A stretch of 64,000 nt of DNA from Burkholderia sp. SRS-W-2-2016 (GCF_001931485.1 NZ_MSDV01000051.1:1-64000); one strand, 5' to 3'. Counted from the stretch's first letter, positions 25,766 to 34,791 are shown. Translations and numbers: made by a program. The notes: a model not told the origin generated them from the sequence alone.

Positions 25766-27019
25766 ATGAATTGGAGAATGGTTTCGGTGCTGGCGCTGTC
25801 CGCACCGTTGCTGGGGGCGTGCGGCGGTGGCGGCGGCAGTGACAACGGCGACGGACCGATGACCGAGACGCGGCTGTGTCCGTCGGCGCTCGACTACAAC
25901 ACGGTCTTCACCGGCGGCGGCGGCGACGGCGAGCTCGTCAAGCTGCAGCTCGACACGACCAGAATGACCTGGCAGATCAGCTACATCGAATCGCCGATAC
26001 CGGCGACCGCCGGCACCGTGATGCCGACCCGCGCGGGCCAGAGCGCGAGCGGCACGCTGACCCAGGAAACGCTGCTGCCGACCAACAAACTCAATCAATG
26101 CGCGTTCCGCCTGAACGGCGCGAGCCTCGATTCGACCCGGCCGGCGCGGATTTTCGTCGGTGAAGGCGTTGCCGGCGGCACGATTCCGGGCGCCGAAATC
26201 TCGTTCGGCGGGGTGCTCGGCGTCGGCGCGGTGCCCGATACCACGTTCCCGTACTACCCGTTCATCGGCTTCTCGTCGATTGAAACGAATCTCGCCAACG
26301 TCGCCGGCACCTACAACCAGGTCGGCTATCACCAGGTGCCGTCGCAGAAGTTCGCGCCGGTCGCGGTCGATTCGAAGATCACGATCAACGCCGACGGCAC
26401 ATGGAGCGAGTGCGACAACACCGGCGTCAATGCGGGTACCTGCCAGCAGCCGGGCGGCAACTTCAGCGCGGCCACCGACGGCAGCGGCGCGTTCCAGACC
26501 AATAACTTCCTCGGCCAGGCCAAGCCGACGCTCGCGGCCACCCCGAAAGCGCGCGGCTACATGATCGTCGGCAAGCTGAAGAACCAGCTGGTGCCGATCC
26601 TCGTGCGCACCGGCGCGGCCAACTCGTCGGCGACCACCGCGGTCAACGGCGAAACCGGCCCGTACGCCGACGACGAATCGGGCATCTCGATCCTCTCGCC
26701 GCAGACCGCGACCACGGTGAACGCGCAGAACGGCGAGTACATCGGCGTCGACAGCCAGTTTGACTACCGGACCACCGCGCTCGAAGGCACCGAGGCGACG
26801 CTGCTCGATCCGTTCAACGCGTCGCAGGCATCGCTCGCGACCGCGCTGAACCTCGACTTCACGCAGACCGTGCCGGGCGTCGTGACGACTTACAAGGTCG
26901 GCGCGTCCACCGGCACCAAGGCGACCGGCAAGATGATCTTCACCGGCGGCGTGTTCGGCTACCTCGACATGACCGACGCGTCCTCGCCGTACTTCACGAT
27001 CGGCGCCTTCGTCCAGTAA
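25766..27019 (+). CDS. surface-type lipoprotein, tandem paralogue B (DUF2957-like)
   Basis: 417 residues from the ATG at 25766, with a GGGAGG ribosome-binding site. Signal peptide MNWRMVSVLALSAPLLGAC ends in the lipobox LGAC, followed by a run of Gly and then Ser/Asp. It parallels the preceding protein: LCPSALDYNTVF, DGELVKLQLD, YIESPIPAT, then PYYPFIGFSSI and the C-terminal PYFTIGAFVQ. The two are clear tandem duplicates that have diverged strongly. The Asp-free +2 region favours outer-membrane sorting in general, but localisation is inferred. Confidence 0.8.
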   Translation: MNWRMVSVLALSAPLLGACGGGGGSDNGDGPMTETRLCPSALDYNTVFTGGGGDGELVKLQLDTTRMTWQISYIESPIPATAGTVMPTRAGQSASGTLTQETLLPTNKLNQCAFRLNGASLDSTRPARIFVGEGVAGGTIPGAEISFGGVLGVGAVPDTTFPYYPFIGFSSIETNLANVAGTYNQVGYHQVPSQKFAPVAVDSKITINADGTWSECDNTGVNAGTCQQPGGNFSAATDGSGAFQTNNFLGQAKPTLAATPKARGYMIVGKLKNQLVPILVRTGAANSSATTAVNGETGPYADDESGISILSPQTATTVNAQNGEYIGVDSQFDYRTTALEGTEATLLDPFNASQASLATALNLDFTQTVPGVVTTYKVGASTGTKATGKMIFTGGVFGYLDMTDASSPYFTIGAFVQ

Positions 27020-27216
27020 TGGCCACCCGCGGCGGCGCCGGCGTGCAGGCCGGCGTCCGCACCGCGGTTGCCGCGTTGCGCTGCGCTGCCCTCGCGGGGC
27101 GCGCAGCGGGCGACGCGGCGACCGCCGCCCCCCCGAACATCCAGCGCGGCGGCCCGGCCGACGCGCGCCGCCGCCCGTCGCGCGCCATGCCGGCCGGGCG
27201 TCTGAGGAGAAATACG

Positions 27217-28041
27217 ATGAAAAAGCTCTGTCTCGCGCTACTGGCGATGCTGTTGTCGGCCAGTGCGTACGCCCAGCGTGCGGGCGACAACGTCGCCGTG
27301 CTCGGCTGGTTCCACGTGATGCCGCAGGATTCGAGCACGCCGCTCACGACCCACGTCGCGCCGACGCCGATCAACACGCCGCTGCGGCTGCCGGATCAGT
27401 TCACCTCGGCGGGCACGGGTCTGTCGACCAATTCCGCGAACACGGTCGGTCTGGTGTTCAGCCACTACCTGACCGATCACATCGCGGTCACGACCGTCGC
27501 CGGTATCCCGCCGACCTTCAAGATCTACGGTCACGGCGTGATCAAGCCGCCGGGACCGGCCGGCGCGCTCGGCCAGCAGAACCTGGGCGACCCGCAGGCC
27601 AATCCGATCGTCAAAAGCGTGCGGCAGTGGAGCCCGGCGCTGATGTTCCAGTACTACTTCAACGAGCCGACCGCGAAGCTGCGGCCGTTCCTCGGCATCG
27701 GCGTGTCGTACAACTGGTTCTCCGACATCCAGCTGAGCCCGAATTTCGTCAAAGCGACTCAGGAAAATCTCGGTGCGGTGCTCGCCGCGGGCGCGGGCAA
27801 GAGCGGGACGACGCAGGTGTCGGCGAAGGCGTCGTCGTCGTGGGCGCCGGTGTTCAACGCGGGTCTCGCGTACAACCTCACCGATCATTGGGGGCTGGTG
27901 GCGTCGGTCACCTATATCCCGCTGAAGACGACCTCGTCGGTGATCATCAAGGCGGCGGACGGGACCGAGCTGGGGGTGTCGAAGGCGGATCTGAGCGCGA
28001 ATCCGATCATTTCCTTCCTGGCGGTGTCGTACAAGTTCTGA
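27217..28041 (+). CDS. OmpW-family outer-membrane protein
   Basis: 274 residues with signal peptide MKKLCLALLAMLLSASAYAQ and a strong ribosome-binding site GAGGAGA. The mature chain fits an eight-strand OmpW-like barrel: it has FSHYLTDHIAVTTVAGIPP, FQYYFNE, FLGIGVSYNWFSD and YNLTDHWGLVASVTYIPL, and it ends in YKF with the terminal aromatic residue recognised by the Bam machinery. It is somewhat longer than E. coli OmpW because of inserted loops (around GHGVIKPPGPAGALG and AGAGKSGTTQVSAKAS). The cluster with two paralogous lipoproteins suggests a joint envelope function, unknown. Confidence 0.87.
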   Translation: MKKLCLALLAMLLSASAYAQRAGDNVAVLGWFHVMPQDSSTPLTTHVAPTPINTPLRLPDQFTSAGTGLSTNSANTVGLVFSHYLTDHIAVTTVAGIPPTFKIYGHGVIKPPGPAGALGQQNLGDPQANPIVKSVRQWSPALMFQYYFNEPTAKLRPFLGIGVSYNWFSDIQLSPNFVKATQENLGAVLAAGAGKSGTTQVSAKASSSWAPVFNAGLAYNLTDHWGLVASVTYIPLKTTSSVIIKAADGTELGVSKADLSANPIISFLAVSYKF

Positions 28042-28071
28042 CGGCGCTACCGCGCTGCCCGGATTGCGGGC

Positions 28072-28100
28072 AAAAAAAAGCCCGCCTAGGTTGGCGGGCT
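28072..28100 (-). terminator. hairpin between ompW-like and lysE-like genes
   Basis: AGCCCGCC and GGCGGGCT form an 8-bp stem with a 6-nt loop. The run of eight T residues lies on the minus strand side, so it best terminates transcription from the LysE-like gene, though it may also slow the plus-strand transcript. Confidence 0.7.
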
Positions 28101-28261
28101 GAATCCATATCAGAGGAGACATGGAGGAGACAAGAAGAACTATAGCAAACCGCTTGGTGCGACGCAACATGCAAATTAGGGTTGACCCTCAATGTTGCTT
28201 ACATACAACGGTCATATTGCATAGTGCCCGGCTGCTCCCCTCCTCCCGCTGCCGGCGGCGC

Positions 28262-28897
28262 CTAGTGGCGCACCAGCGCCATCATCGCGCCGAAACCGAC
28301 GAATACGCCGCCGGTCAGCCGGTTGAACGCCCGCGCGACGCTGCGGCTCTTCAGCTTCGAGCCGATGCGCGTGCCGAAGCCTCCGTAGACCAGATACCAG
28401 CTGACTTCGATCGCCGCGAAGGTCGCGACCAGCACGCCGAACTGCGGCAGCTTCGGCTCGCTCGCGTCGATGAACTGCGGCAGCAGCGCGGCCGCGAACA
28501 GAATCGCCTTCGGGTTGCTGCCGGCGACCAGAAAGCCGTTGCGGAATAGCGCGAAGCGCGAGCGCGCGGGTTTGGCCGACTGCTCGTCGAGATTCTGCGC
28601 GGCGGCTTCGTCGACCGGCGCGCGCCAGGCCTTGATACCGAGGTAGACGAGATAAGCCGCGCCGATCAGGCGCAGCGCGTTGAACATCGCCGGCCAGGCG
28701 GCCAGCACCACGCCGAGCCCCGCCGCCGACACCGCCAGCATCAGCACCAGCGCCGACAGACAGCCCGCCATCGTCGCGCTGGCGCGGCGCAGGCCGTGCT
28801 GCGCGCCGTGCGTCATCACCAGCAACATGTTGGGACCGGGAATCGCGGACACGACGAAGACGGTGGCGACGAACAGCCACCAAGTATGCAGAGTCAT
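28262..28897 (-). CDS. LysE/RhtB-family amino-acid exporter
   Basis: 211 residues with about six hydrophobic segments. The N-terminus MTLHTWWLFVATVFVVSAIP followed by GPNMLLVMTHGAQHGLRR is the signature LysE/RhtB start (conserved PGPNML). The central polar loop (about residues 110-140) separates the two halves. It is expected to export an amino acid or derivative such as homoserine or leucine across the inner membrane; the substrate is not readable. Confidence 0.9.
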   Translation of the reverse strand: MTLHTWWLFVATVFVVSAIPGPNMLLVMTHGAQHGLRRASATMAGCLSALVLMLAVSAAGLGVVLAAWPAMFNALRLIGAAYLVYLGIKAWRAPVDEAAAQNLDEQSAKPARSRFALFRNGFLVAGSNPKAILFAAALLPQFIDASEPKLPQFGVLVATFAAIEVSWYLVYGGFGTRIGSKLKSRSVARAFNRLTGGVFVGFGAMMALVRH

Positions 28898-29070
28898 CGG
28901 AACTTGGGGGAATTTAGAGAAATCGGGCGGCTATTATGCCTTGCCGCCCGACCCGGCTGGATGCGGCTGCTTTTGGCCGCTTTTCGCCGCGGGGAAATGC
29001 GGCCTGGAGCGGGTGCCGGAAGCCTGGAGCCGAGCGCCGGGCACAGCTATCCGGCGCCCGCCTTCGCCCG

Positions 29071-29940
29071 TTAGCGCCCAGCCCGCCGCGCCGCGACCTG
29101 ACCCAGCACCGCGAAGTCCTTTTCGCCGTCGCCGTGCGCGACCGCTTCGATCAGGCTGTCGCGCACCACACTCGCGACCGGCATCGGCGTGGTCACCGCA
29201 TCTGCGGCGGCCAGCGCGAGGCGGATGTCCTTCAGGCCGAGGCGCGCCTTGAACAGCGCCGGTTCGAATTGCTGGTCGGCGATCAGCTTGCCGTAGCCCG
29301 CATACACCGGCCCCGGGAACAGGCCGCTGGTGATTACGTCGAGGAAGTCCTGCATCGCCAGACCGTGGCCGGTGACCAGCGCCGCGGCTTCACCGAGCGT
29401 CTCGATCGCCGCGCCGAGCATGAAGTTCGCGCCGAGCTTCATCACGTTCGCCTGCTGCGGCAGCGAACCGATACGCCAGGTTTTCTGGCCGATCACGTCG
29501 AACAACGGCTGGAGCCGGTCGATCGACTCGGCCGGCCCGCCCGCGACGATCGTCAGCTTGCCGGCCGCCGCCACGTCCGGGCGGCCGAGCACCGGCGCGG
29601 CGACGTAGTGCACGCCGCGCGATGCGTGCGCGGTCGCGAGTTCTTCGGCGAGCGCGACCGAAATCGTCGCCATATTCGCGTGAATCAGACCGCGCGGCGC
29701 GTGCTCGAGCAGCGACGCGGTGATGACCTCGCGCAGTGCGGCATCGTCGGCCAGCATCGAGAACACGGCGTCGCCCGCAAACGCTTCGGCCGGCGTCGCG
29801 ACGACCTGCGCGCCGAGTGCCGCCAGCGGCTGGGCTTTCTCCGGCGAGCGGTTCCACACGCGCACCTGGTGCCCGGCTTTCAGAATGTTTGCAACCATCG
29901 CGGCGCCCATCTCGCCGAGACCGATAAAACCGATGTCCAT
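29071..29940 (-). CDS. beta-hydroxyacid dehydrogenase (3-hydroxyisobutyrate dehydrogenase-like)
   Basis: 289 residues. The N-terminal Rossmann fold begins MDIGFIGLGEMGAAMVANIL (G-x-G-x-x-G/M). The substrate-binding motif region GRPDVAAAGKLTIVAGG matches the GG..GA-type second signature, and the catalytic Lys is expected in ANVMKLGANFML. Such enzymes oxidise 3-hydroxy acids (3-hydroxyisobutyrate, tartronate semialdehyde or related) with NAD(P). Gene context gives no substrate. Confidence 0.88.
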   Translation of the reverse strand: MDIGFIGLGEMGAAMVANILKAGHQVRVWNRSPEKAQPLAALGAQVVATPAEAFAGDAVFSMLADDAALREVITASLLEHAPRGLIHANMATISVALAEELATAHASRGVHYVAAPVLGRPDVAAAGKLTIVAGGPAESIDRLQPLFDVIGQKTWRIGSLPQQANVMKLGANFMLGAAIETLGEAAALVTGHGLAMQDFLDVITSGLFPGPVYAGYGKLIADQQFEPALFKARLGLKDIRLALAAADAVTTPMPVASVVRDSLIEAVAHGDGEKDFAVLGQVAARRAGR

Positions 29941-30033
29941 CTATCGCTCCGTCAACTAAAGAACCCGAAGTAAAGCACACTCATGCGACATGCGCAGGAC
30001 AACGCGCAACACGGACGGTGCGATACTGCCGGG

Positions 30034-30792
30034 ATGGTCACCGCGACTTTCCGCTTCTACGAGGAGCTGAACGACTTTCTCGCCCGCCAGTTGCGCCGGC
30101 GCGAGTTCGCCTGCGTGTGCGCGCGCGGGGCGACCACCAAGCACATGATCGAAGTGCTCGGCGTGCCGCATACCGAGGTCGAGCTGATTCTGGTGAACGG
30201 CGTGTCGGTCGGCTTCGATCATCCCGTCGCGGACGGCGATCGCATCGCCGTCTATCCGAAGTTCGAAGCGCTCGATATCCAGCCGCTCCTGCGCGTGCGC
30301 GAACGGCCGCTGCGGGTACTGCGCTTCATCGCCGACGCGCATCTCGGCGGCCTTGCGCCGCTGCTGCGTCTGGCGGGTTTCGATACGCTCTACGACAACC
30401 ACTACCCCGATGCCGATATCGAGGCGCTCGCCGCCGCGCAACAGCGCATCGTGCTGACGCGCGACCGCGAGCTGCTGAAACGCCGCAACATCACGCATGG
30501 CTGCTACGTGCGCGCGCTGCGCCCGCGCGAGCAGTTGCGCGAAGTGTTCGAGCGGCTCGATCTGGCGCGCAGCGCGCAACCGTTCCGGCTGTGCCTGATG
30601 TGCAACGCGCCGCTGCGACGCATCGCGCGCGAGGAAGCGGGGCCGCGGGTGCCGCACGGCGTGTTGCAGCGGCATAGCCGCTTCGTCACCTGCGACGTGT
30701 GCCAGCGGATCTTCTGGGAAGGCACGCATTGGCAAAGGATGCGCGCATTGATGGACAGCGTGTCAGCGCCGCCGGCGCAGCGCGCGGACTGA
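30034..30792 (+). CDS. Mut7-C RNase-domain protein with N-terminal ubiquitin-like domain
   Basis: Two parts are visible. Residues 1-80 (TATFRFYEELNDFLARQLR, GVPHTEVELILVNG, VADGDRIAVYP) form a ThiS/ubiquitin-like domain. Residues about 85-230 form a Mut7-C PIN-like RNase domain: RFIADAHLGGLAPLLRLAGF with the Asp, NHYPDADIEALA, IVLTRDRELLKRR, and a C-terminal zinc ribbon with CLMCN and CDVCQR. The ATG at 30034 starts the conserved region; an in-frame ATG at 29983 would add 17 residues that look unconserved. It is predicted to cleave RNA, but no target is known. Confidence 0.85.
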   Translation: MVTATFRFYEELNDFLARQLRRREFACVCARGATTKHMIEVLGVPHTEVELILVNGVSVGFDHPVADGDRIAVYPKFEALDIQPLLRVRERPLRVLRFIADAHLGGLAPLLRLAGFDTLYDNHYPDADIEALAAAQQRIVLTRDRELLKRRNITHGCYVRALRPREQLREVFERLDLARSAQPFRLCLMCNAPLRRIAREEAGPRVPHGVLQRHSRFVTCDVCQRIFWEGTHWQRMRALMDSVSAPPAQRAD

Positions 30793-30928
30793 CATCGGCG
30801 CACGCAGATGATTCGCTCACCCTGCCCTTACCCCGCACTCACGATGCGCGTCGCGGCAGACCGCATGGCGCCACCGCTTGCGCGGCTGCGTACAATGCTG
30901 GCTTATTTACCTCGCAGAGGCCTTCCAG

Positions 30929-31207
30929 ATGGCGATGAAAAAAACCGACCTTGAAAAGAACAAGGCGCTGAAACTGAACAACGCAATGAAGCAGGCGGGT
31001 GCGAACCGCGCCGGCAAGGGCAGCGCGACCGCACCGGTCGCCGACCGGCGCGAACAGCGCAAGCTCGATCAGGCGCAAGGCCTCGTCGCATTCGCGTGCA
31101 AGCTCAACGGCGACCTCGTGAACGAACTGAAGACGCGCGCGGCCACGCATCCGGACGGCCTGAACGGTCTGCTGGACGAAGTGATCCGGCGCGGCCTGGC
31201 GGGCTGA
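30929..31207 (+). CDS. small basic protein of unknown function
   Basis: 92 residues beginning MAMKKTDLEKNKALKLNNAM. The N-terminal half is Lys/Arg-rich and probably disordered. The C-terminal half (LVAFACKLNGDLVNELKTRA, then LLDEVIRRGL) looks helical and resembles the C-terminus of small ribbon-helix-helix or RNA-binding proteins. A strong terminator 60 bp downstream supports it as a real gene. Not recognised. Confidence 0.68.
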   Translation: MAMKKTDLEKNKALKLNNAMKQAGANRAGKGSATAPVADRREQRKLDQAQGLVAFACKLNGDLVNELKTRAATHPDGLNGLLDEVIRRGLAG

Positions 31208-31266
31208 TCGTCGGGTCGAGCGTGACATAAGCGGCGTAGAAGCGGCGCAAAACGCGCCGCGGATGC

Positions 31267-31299
31267 AAAAAGGCCAGAGCTTTCGCTCTGGCCTTTTTG
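31267..31299. terminator. bidirectional intrinsic terminator
   Basis: AAAAAGGCCAGAGC, loop TTTC, GCTCTGGCCTTTTT. It has A- and T-runs on both sides and lies between two convergent small genes. Confidence 0.9.
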
Positions 31300-31389
31300 C
31301 TGGCAACCCGGTTCACAACCGGCTGCCGCGGGCGGCGAACCGCACGACGCAAGAACCGCTACGTCGCGTAGCGACGAGCGTGCGTCGGC

Positions 31390-31608
31390 TTAGTTTGCCG
31401 TGCCCTTGTCGTTCGTGCCTGCTGCCGAAGCTGCAGCTGCCACCGGCGCGCGCTTGCCGTGGGTCTTCAGCTGCTTGACGTGGTGCTTCTTCGGTGCGCT
31501 AGCAGCAGCGGCAGCCGGCGCAGCAGCTGCGTCCGATGCCTGTGCGAAAGCCTGAACGGAAACCAGCGCGAACGAAGCGGCTGCGAGCGAGACGATGACT
31601 TTTTTCAT
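31390..31608 (-). CDS. small exported Ala/Lys-rich protein
   Basis: 72 residues from the ATG at 31608. The signal peptide MKKVIVSLAAASFALVSVQA ends at AFA-Q. The mature part is about 50 residues of low-complexity Ala with interspersed Lys/His (SAPKKHHVKQLKTHGKR). Similar tiny secreted proteins are common in Burkholderia without known function; the basic mature chain could bind polyanions, which is only a guess. Confidence 0.72.
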   Translation of the reverse strand: MKKVIVSLAAASFALVSVQAFAQASDAAAAPAAAAASAPKKHHVKQLKTHGKRAPVAAAASAAGTNDKGTAN

Positions 31609-31898
31609 GTGTTGATCCCCAAACCTGACGACTGAGTCGAATGTGAATTGAAAACAACTGCACGGTAGAGCAGGCTGCGAGATGCCTTCAGCTCCCCGCG
31701 GGAGAGTATTACCCAAGCGTAGGCGGTTTGTCATGCGTAAAACTCGATATGTATTTTCCGGGAGACACCCTGCTTTCAGCGTGCTTTCAATTATTCAGTA
31801 TTCCCTACCAGGGACAATACCTACCCCGGTGAAAGCGGCTTGCAGCGGGCGTTACCGCGGATGGCCGACACCGCGCTGACGCAGTGCGCGAGCCACGC
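31609..31898. other. intergenic region between two minus-strand genes
   Basis: 290 bp holding the presumed promoter of the small exported protein at its left and the downstream sequence of the IclR gene at its right. An inverted pair CTGCTTTCAGCG/GTGCTTTC and TACCAGGGACAATACC were noticed but neither makes a convincing site. Confidence 0.35.
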
Positions 31899-32651
31899 TC
31901 AAACCAGATTGCGCAGCAGGCTCGCGGTTTCCTGCAGGGTCGGCAGCACGCGTTGCAGCGCCGCGTTCGCCGACTCGTCGCCGATCGCCATGCTGACGCT
32001 GATCGCCGCGACCACCACCCCATGCCGGTCGCGCAGCGGCACCGCGATGCCGCGCACGCCGACCTCGAGTTGCTGATCGGTGACCACGTAGCCGTTGCGG
32101 CGAATTTCGCCGAGCACTTCGCGCAGACGCTCGACCGTCGAATACGTGTACGGCGTAAACACCTTGATCGGATACGACGCCAGCCATTCGTCGATGCTGT
32201 CCGGCGCCTGAAACGCGAGCAGCACCAGCCCCGCCGACGACAACGGCGCCGGCGCCCGCGAGCCGGTGACGAAGCCGACCGCCATCGCGCGATTGACGCC
32301 GTTGCGCGCGACATACACGACGTCGTGTTCATCGAGGATCGCGACCAGCGCGGTCTCCTGCACGGTCGCGGTGATCCGCTGCAAAAACGGCTGCACGGTG
32401 CGCGGCAGGCGCGCCGAATCCAGATACGACTGACCGAGCCGCAGCACGCGCGGCGCGAGCCAGAACAGCTTGCCGTCGGTGTCGACGTAGCCGAGTTCGC
32501 GCAGCGTCAGCAGATAACGGCGCGCGGCCGTGCGCGAGAGGCCGGCGCGGATGGCGACCATCGTCGGCGTCATGCGCGCGTGCTCTTCGTCGAATGCTTC
32601 GATGATCGCGAGCGCTTTCGCGGCGCCCGCGATCCAGTCCTTGTCGTCCAT
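31899..32651 (-). CDS. IclR-family regulator (PcaR/PobR-like)
   Basis: 250 residues. The N-terminal winged helix is ALAIIEAFDEEHARMTPT, then GLSRTAARRYLLTLRELGYV. The C-terminal GAF-like effector domain includes VYVARNGVNRAMAVGFVTGSRAPAPLSSAG and VGVRGIAVPLRDRHG. This combination is typical of IclR regulators of aromatic catabolism (pca, pob), so a protocatechuate-related role is possible, but no pca genes are nearby in the window. It is divergent from a DMT transporter gene, which may be its target. Confidence 0.9.
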   Translation of the reverse strand: MDDKDWIAGAAKALAIIEAFDEEHARMTPTMVAIRAGLSRTAARRYLLTLRELGYVDTDGKLFWLAPRVLRLGQSYLDSARLPRTVQPFLQRITATVQETALVAILDEHDVVYVARNGVNRAMAVGFVTGSRAPAPLSSAGLVLLAFQAPDSIDEWLASYPIKVFTPYTYSTVERLREVLGEIRRNGYVVTDQQLEVGVRGIAVPLRDRHGVVVAAISVSMAIGDESANAALQRVLPTLQETASLLRNLV

Positions 32652-32909
32652 CGTGTTTTATCCGTGCGCGGTTGGCGGGATCTCGCGGTTGGGCCGGAGC
32701 GCGGGTGATCGATGGAAGTATCGAGCGCGCATCGGCGGCGCACAGTCGCGCGGCTCCAGCCGTTGCGCGATTATCGCGCGAGTCGTGCGGCGTGCCTGGC
32801 GGTTGCGCGGCCCGCGTATCATGTGAGCGACTGCTTACCGGCAGCGCGCCGCGTGCCAACGTCGCGTGTTTCGCCGGCACGATCCACCGCTCAAAACCAC
32901 AACAACACC

Positions 32910-33839
32910 TTGAATCCCGATACCCGCCAACACCTGCGCGCCAACGTGCTGATGCTGATCGCCGCGCTGATCTGGGGCTCCGCGTTCGTCGCGCAGCGCC
33001 TGAGTCTCGATGCGATCGGCCCGTTTCTGTTCACCGGTCTGCGTTTTCTGCTCGGCGCACTGGTCGTGCTGACGATGATCGTCTGCGTGCGCCGCTCCGC
33101 GCTCGCCGAACTGACGAAGCGCGAACCGGGCGGCGCCCGCGAACTGCTCGGCGCGGGCGCGTTGCTCGGCGTGGTGCTGGCGGTGTCGATTTCGTTGCAG
33201 CAAATCGGCCTGCAATACACGAAGATCGCCAACGCGGGCTTCATCAGCTCGCTGTACGTGGTGATCGTGCCGCTGCTCGGCGTGCTGTTGCGCCATAAGA
33301 CCGGTCCCGGCACGTGGCTCGGCGCGGTGCTCGCGGCGCTCGGCATGTACTTCCTGAGCGTCGACGAACATTTCTCGATGCTGTACGGCGACTGGTTCCA
33401 GCTGGCCGGCGCGCTGGCGATTTCGTTACAGATGATGCTGGTCGGCCGCTTCGCCGCGCGCCACGACACCTTGATGCTCGCGCTCGTGCAGTTCGTGACC
33501 TGCGGGCTCGTGTGTCTCGCGATCGGGCTCGCGCTCGAACCGCTCAGCGCGGCGATTATCGTCCGCGCGGCGCCGACGATCGTTTACGGCGGAGCGTTGT
33601 CGGTCGGGGTCGCGTATACGATCCAGGTGGTCGCGCAGCGCTATGCGGCGCCGTCGCACGCGGCGGTGATCTTCAGCATGGAAGGCGTGTTCGCGGCGTT
33701 CGCCGGCTGGCTGGTGCTCGGCGAAACCTTGACGGCGCGCGCACTGTTCGGCTGTGCGCTGATGCTCGCGGGTTTGATCGTGTGTCAGGTGTTGCCCGGC
33801 TGGAAACGCGGCCGGGAGCGCGTGTCGAAGGCGGCTTGA
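32910..33839 (+). CDS. DMT-superfamily (EamA) transporter
   Basis: 309 residues assuming the TTG start at 32910; the conserved region begins LRANVLMLIAALIWGSAFVAQ and the codons further upstream look unconserved, so the start is uncertain. Ten hydrophobic segments form two EamA repeats, the second containing VVAQRYAAPSHAAVIFSMEGVFAAFAGW, a very typical EamA signature. It is probably a small-metabolite exporter. Confidence 0.85.
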   Translation: MNPDTRQHLRANVLMLIAALIWGSAFVAQRLSLDAIGPFLFTGLRFLLGALVVLTMIVCVRRSALAELTKREPGGARELLGAGALLGVVLAVSISLQQIGLQYTKIANAGFISSLYVVIVPLLGVLLRHKTGPGTWLGAVLAALGMYFLSVDEHFSMLYGDWFQLAGALAISLQMMLVGRFAARHDTLMLALVQFVTCGLVCLAIGLALEPLSAAIIVRAAPTIVYGGALSVGVAYTIQVVAQRYAAPSHAAVIFSMEGVFAAFAGWLVLGETLTARALFGCALMLAGLIVCQVLPGWKRGRERVSKAA

Positions 33840-33900
33840 GCGACGTTGTAAACGTCGTGTGAGCGTGCGGAGTTAACGCCGGCTGTATCGCGGCCGCCGG

Positions 33901-34152
33901 CTATGCCGCGCGCGGATGCGCGAACAGACTCCGCGTATCGGCGGTCGGCGGAAACACGCACCAGCAGCCGTCGTCGTGGCGGAAGAAAAACAGCCCTCGA
34001 CGGCCCTCCTGCGGTGACGTCTCGACTCTCACATAACGCCGCCCGCCCATTCGCGTGCGGCTGAATTCGGTCACGTGAACCGGCTCGGATGGCGACGGCG
34101 CCAGCCACTTCTCGACCAGAAACCGCAACGAGCGTTCGCTTGCGGCTCTCAT
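33901..34152 (-). CDS. conserved-looking hypothetical protein
   Basis: 83 residues, MRAASERSLRFLVEKWLAPS onwards, with several aromatic and Arg residues (RYVRVETSPQEGRRGLFFFRHDDGCWCVFPP). It overlaps the end of the upstream gene by 4 bp (ATGA), which supports translation of both as a bicistron. No family recognised. Confidence 0.55.
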   Translation of the reverse strand: MRAASERSLRFLVEKWLAPSPSEPVHVTEFSRTRMGGRRYVRVETSPQEGRRGLFFFRHDDGCWCVFPPTADTRSLFAHPRAA

Positions 34153-34355
34153 GACCGGCTCCGGAACAGCTTGTCGCGATAGGCGTCGCGGGTGGATTCG
34201 GTGTTCTCGTCATCGGCGGCGATATCTTCGTCGGCCTCGGCGCTTGCCAGCGCTATCGCGCGGTTGGTCGCGGCGGCCCGTAACGTACTGCAATGGGCCG
34301 CATGCCGAAGGTCCGAAAGAAGCCGGACGAGCTGTCGTGCTGATCTGCGTTTCAT
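34149..34355 (-). CDS. small hypothetical protein
   Basis: 68 residues starting MKRRSARQLVRLLSDLRHAA, with a basic N-terminal half and an acidic stretch (ASAEADEDIAADDENTES) in the second half. It is the first gene of a probable two-gene unit and lies at the edge of the GTTAAC/DnaA-box region. Not recognised. Confidence 0.5.
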   Translation of the reverse strand: MKRRSARQLVRLLSDLRHAAHCSTLRAAATNRAIALASAEADEDIAADDENTESTRDAYRDKLFRSRS

Positions 34356-34597
34356 ACATCCCCCCGCACTGCACCAAGAACCTCACAAAGCACTTTAACT
34401 CTATGCCTGATTTGGCCGTTGGCTAAACGGATTTAGCGAAATAGCAACAGTTGCGTTTGCAAAAAGTAAACACGCAATCTTTGTTCCGTGTTCTCACTAT
34501 GCGCGCGGGGTTAACCGGATTCTGTGCGTTAACGAGCGCTTCGCGGTGCGCGAATCGTCCGTTCGGCCGCATTGGGAAAAGCGTTGCGAGGGCCAGG

Positions 34598-34606
34598 TTA
34601 TCCACA
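34598..34606 (+). promoter_or_regulatory. DnaA box 1 (TTATCCACA)
   Basis: An exact match to the DnaA consensus TTATCCACA followed by G. It is in the same orientation as the second copy 185 bp downstream. Confidence 0.6.
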
Positions 34607-34782
34607 GCGACCTCTGAACAACTCGGGGACAGCACGGCGAATAGCCTGTGCGTGGAATCTTGATAAGAGCAGGTGCCGGTTAACGTGCCTTCAAAGTTAT
34701 CCCGGCCACGTAGTTTTTCTACAGCCGTGTTCCGCACGGTTATCGTTTCCGCATCGTGTTGATGCGATAAGGGATTTGGGAG

Positions 34783-34791
34783 TTATCCACA
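34783..34791 (+). promoter_or_regulatory. DnaA box 2 (TTATCCACA)
   Basis: A second exact match, again followed by G. It lies next to the most A/T-rich part of the region. Confidence 0.6.
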
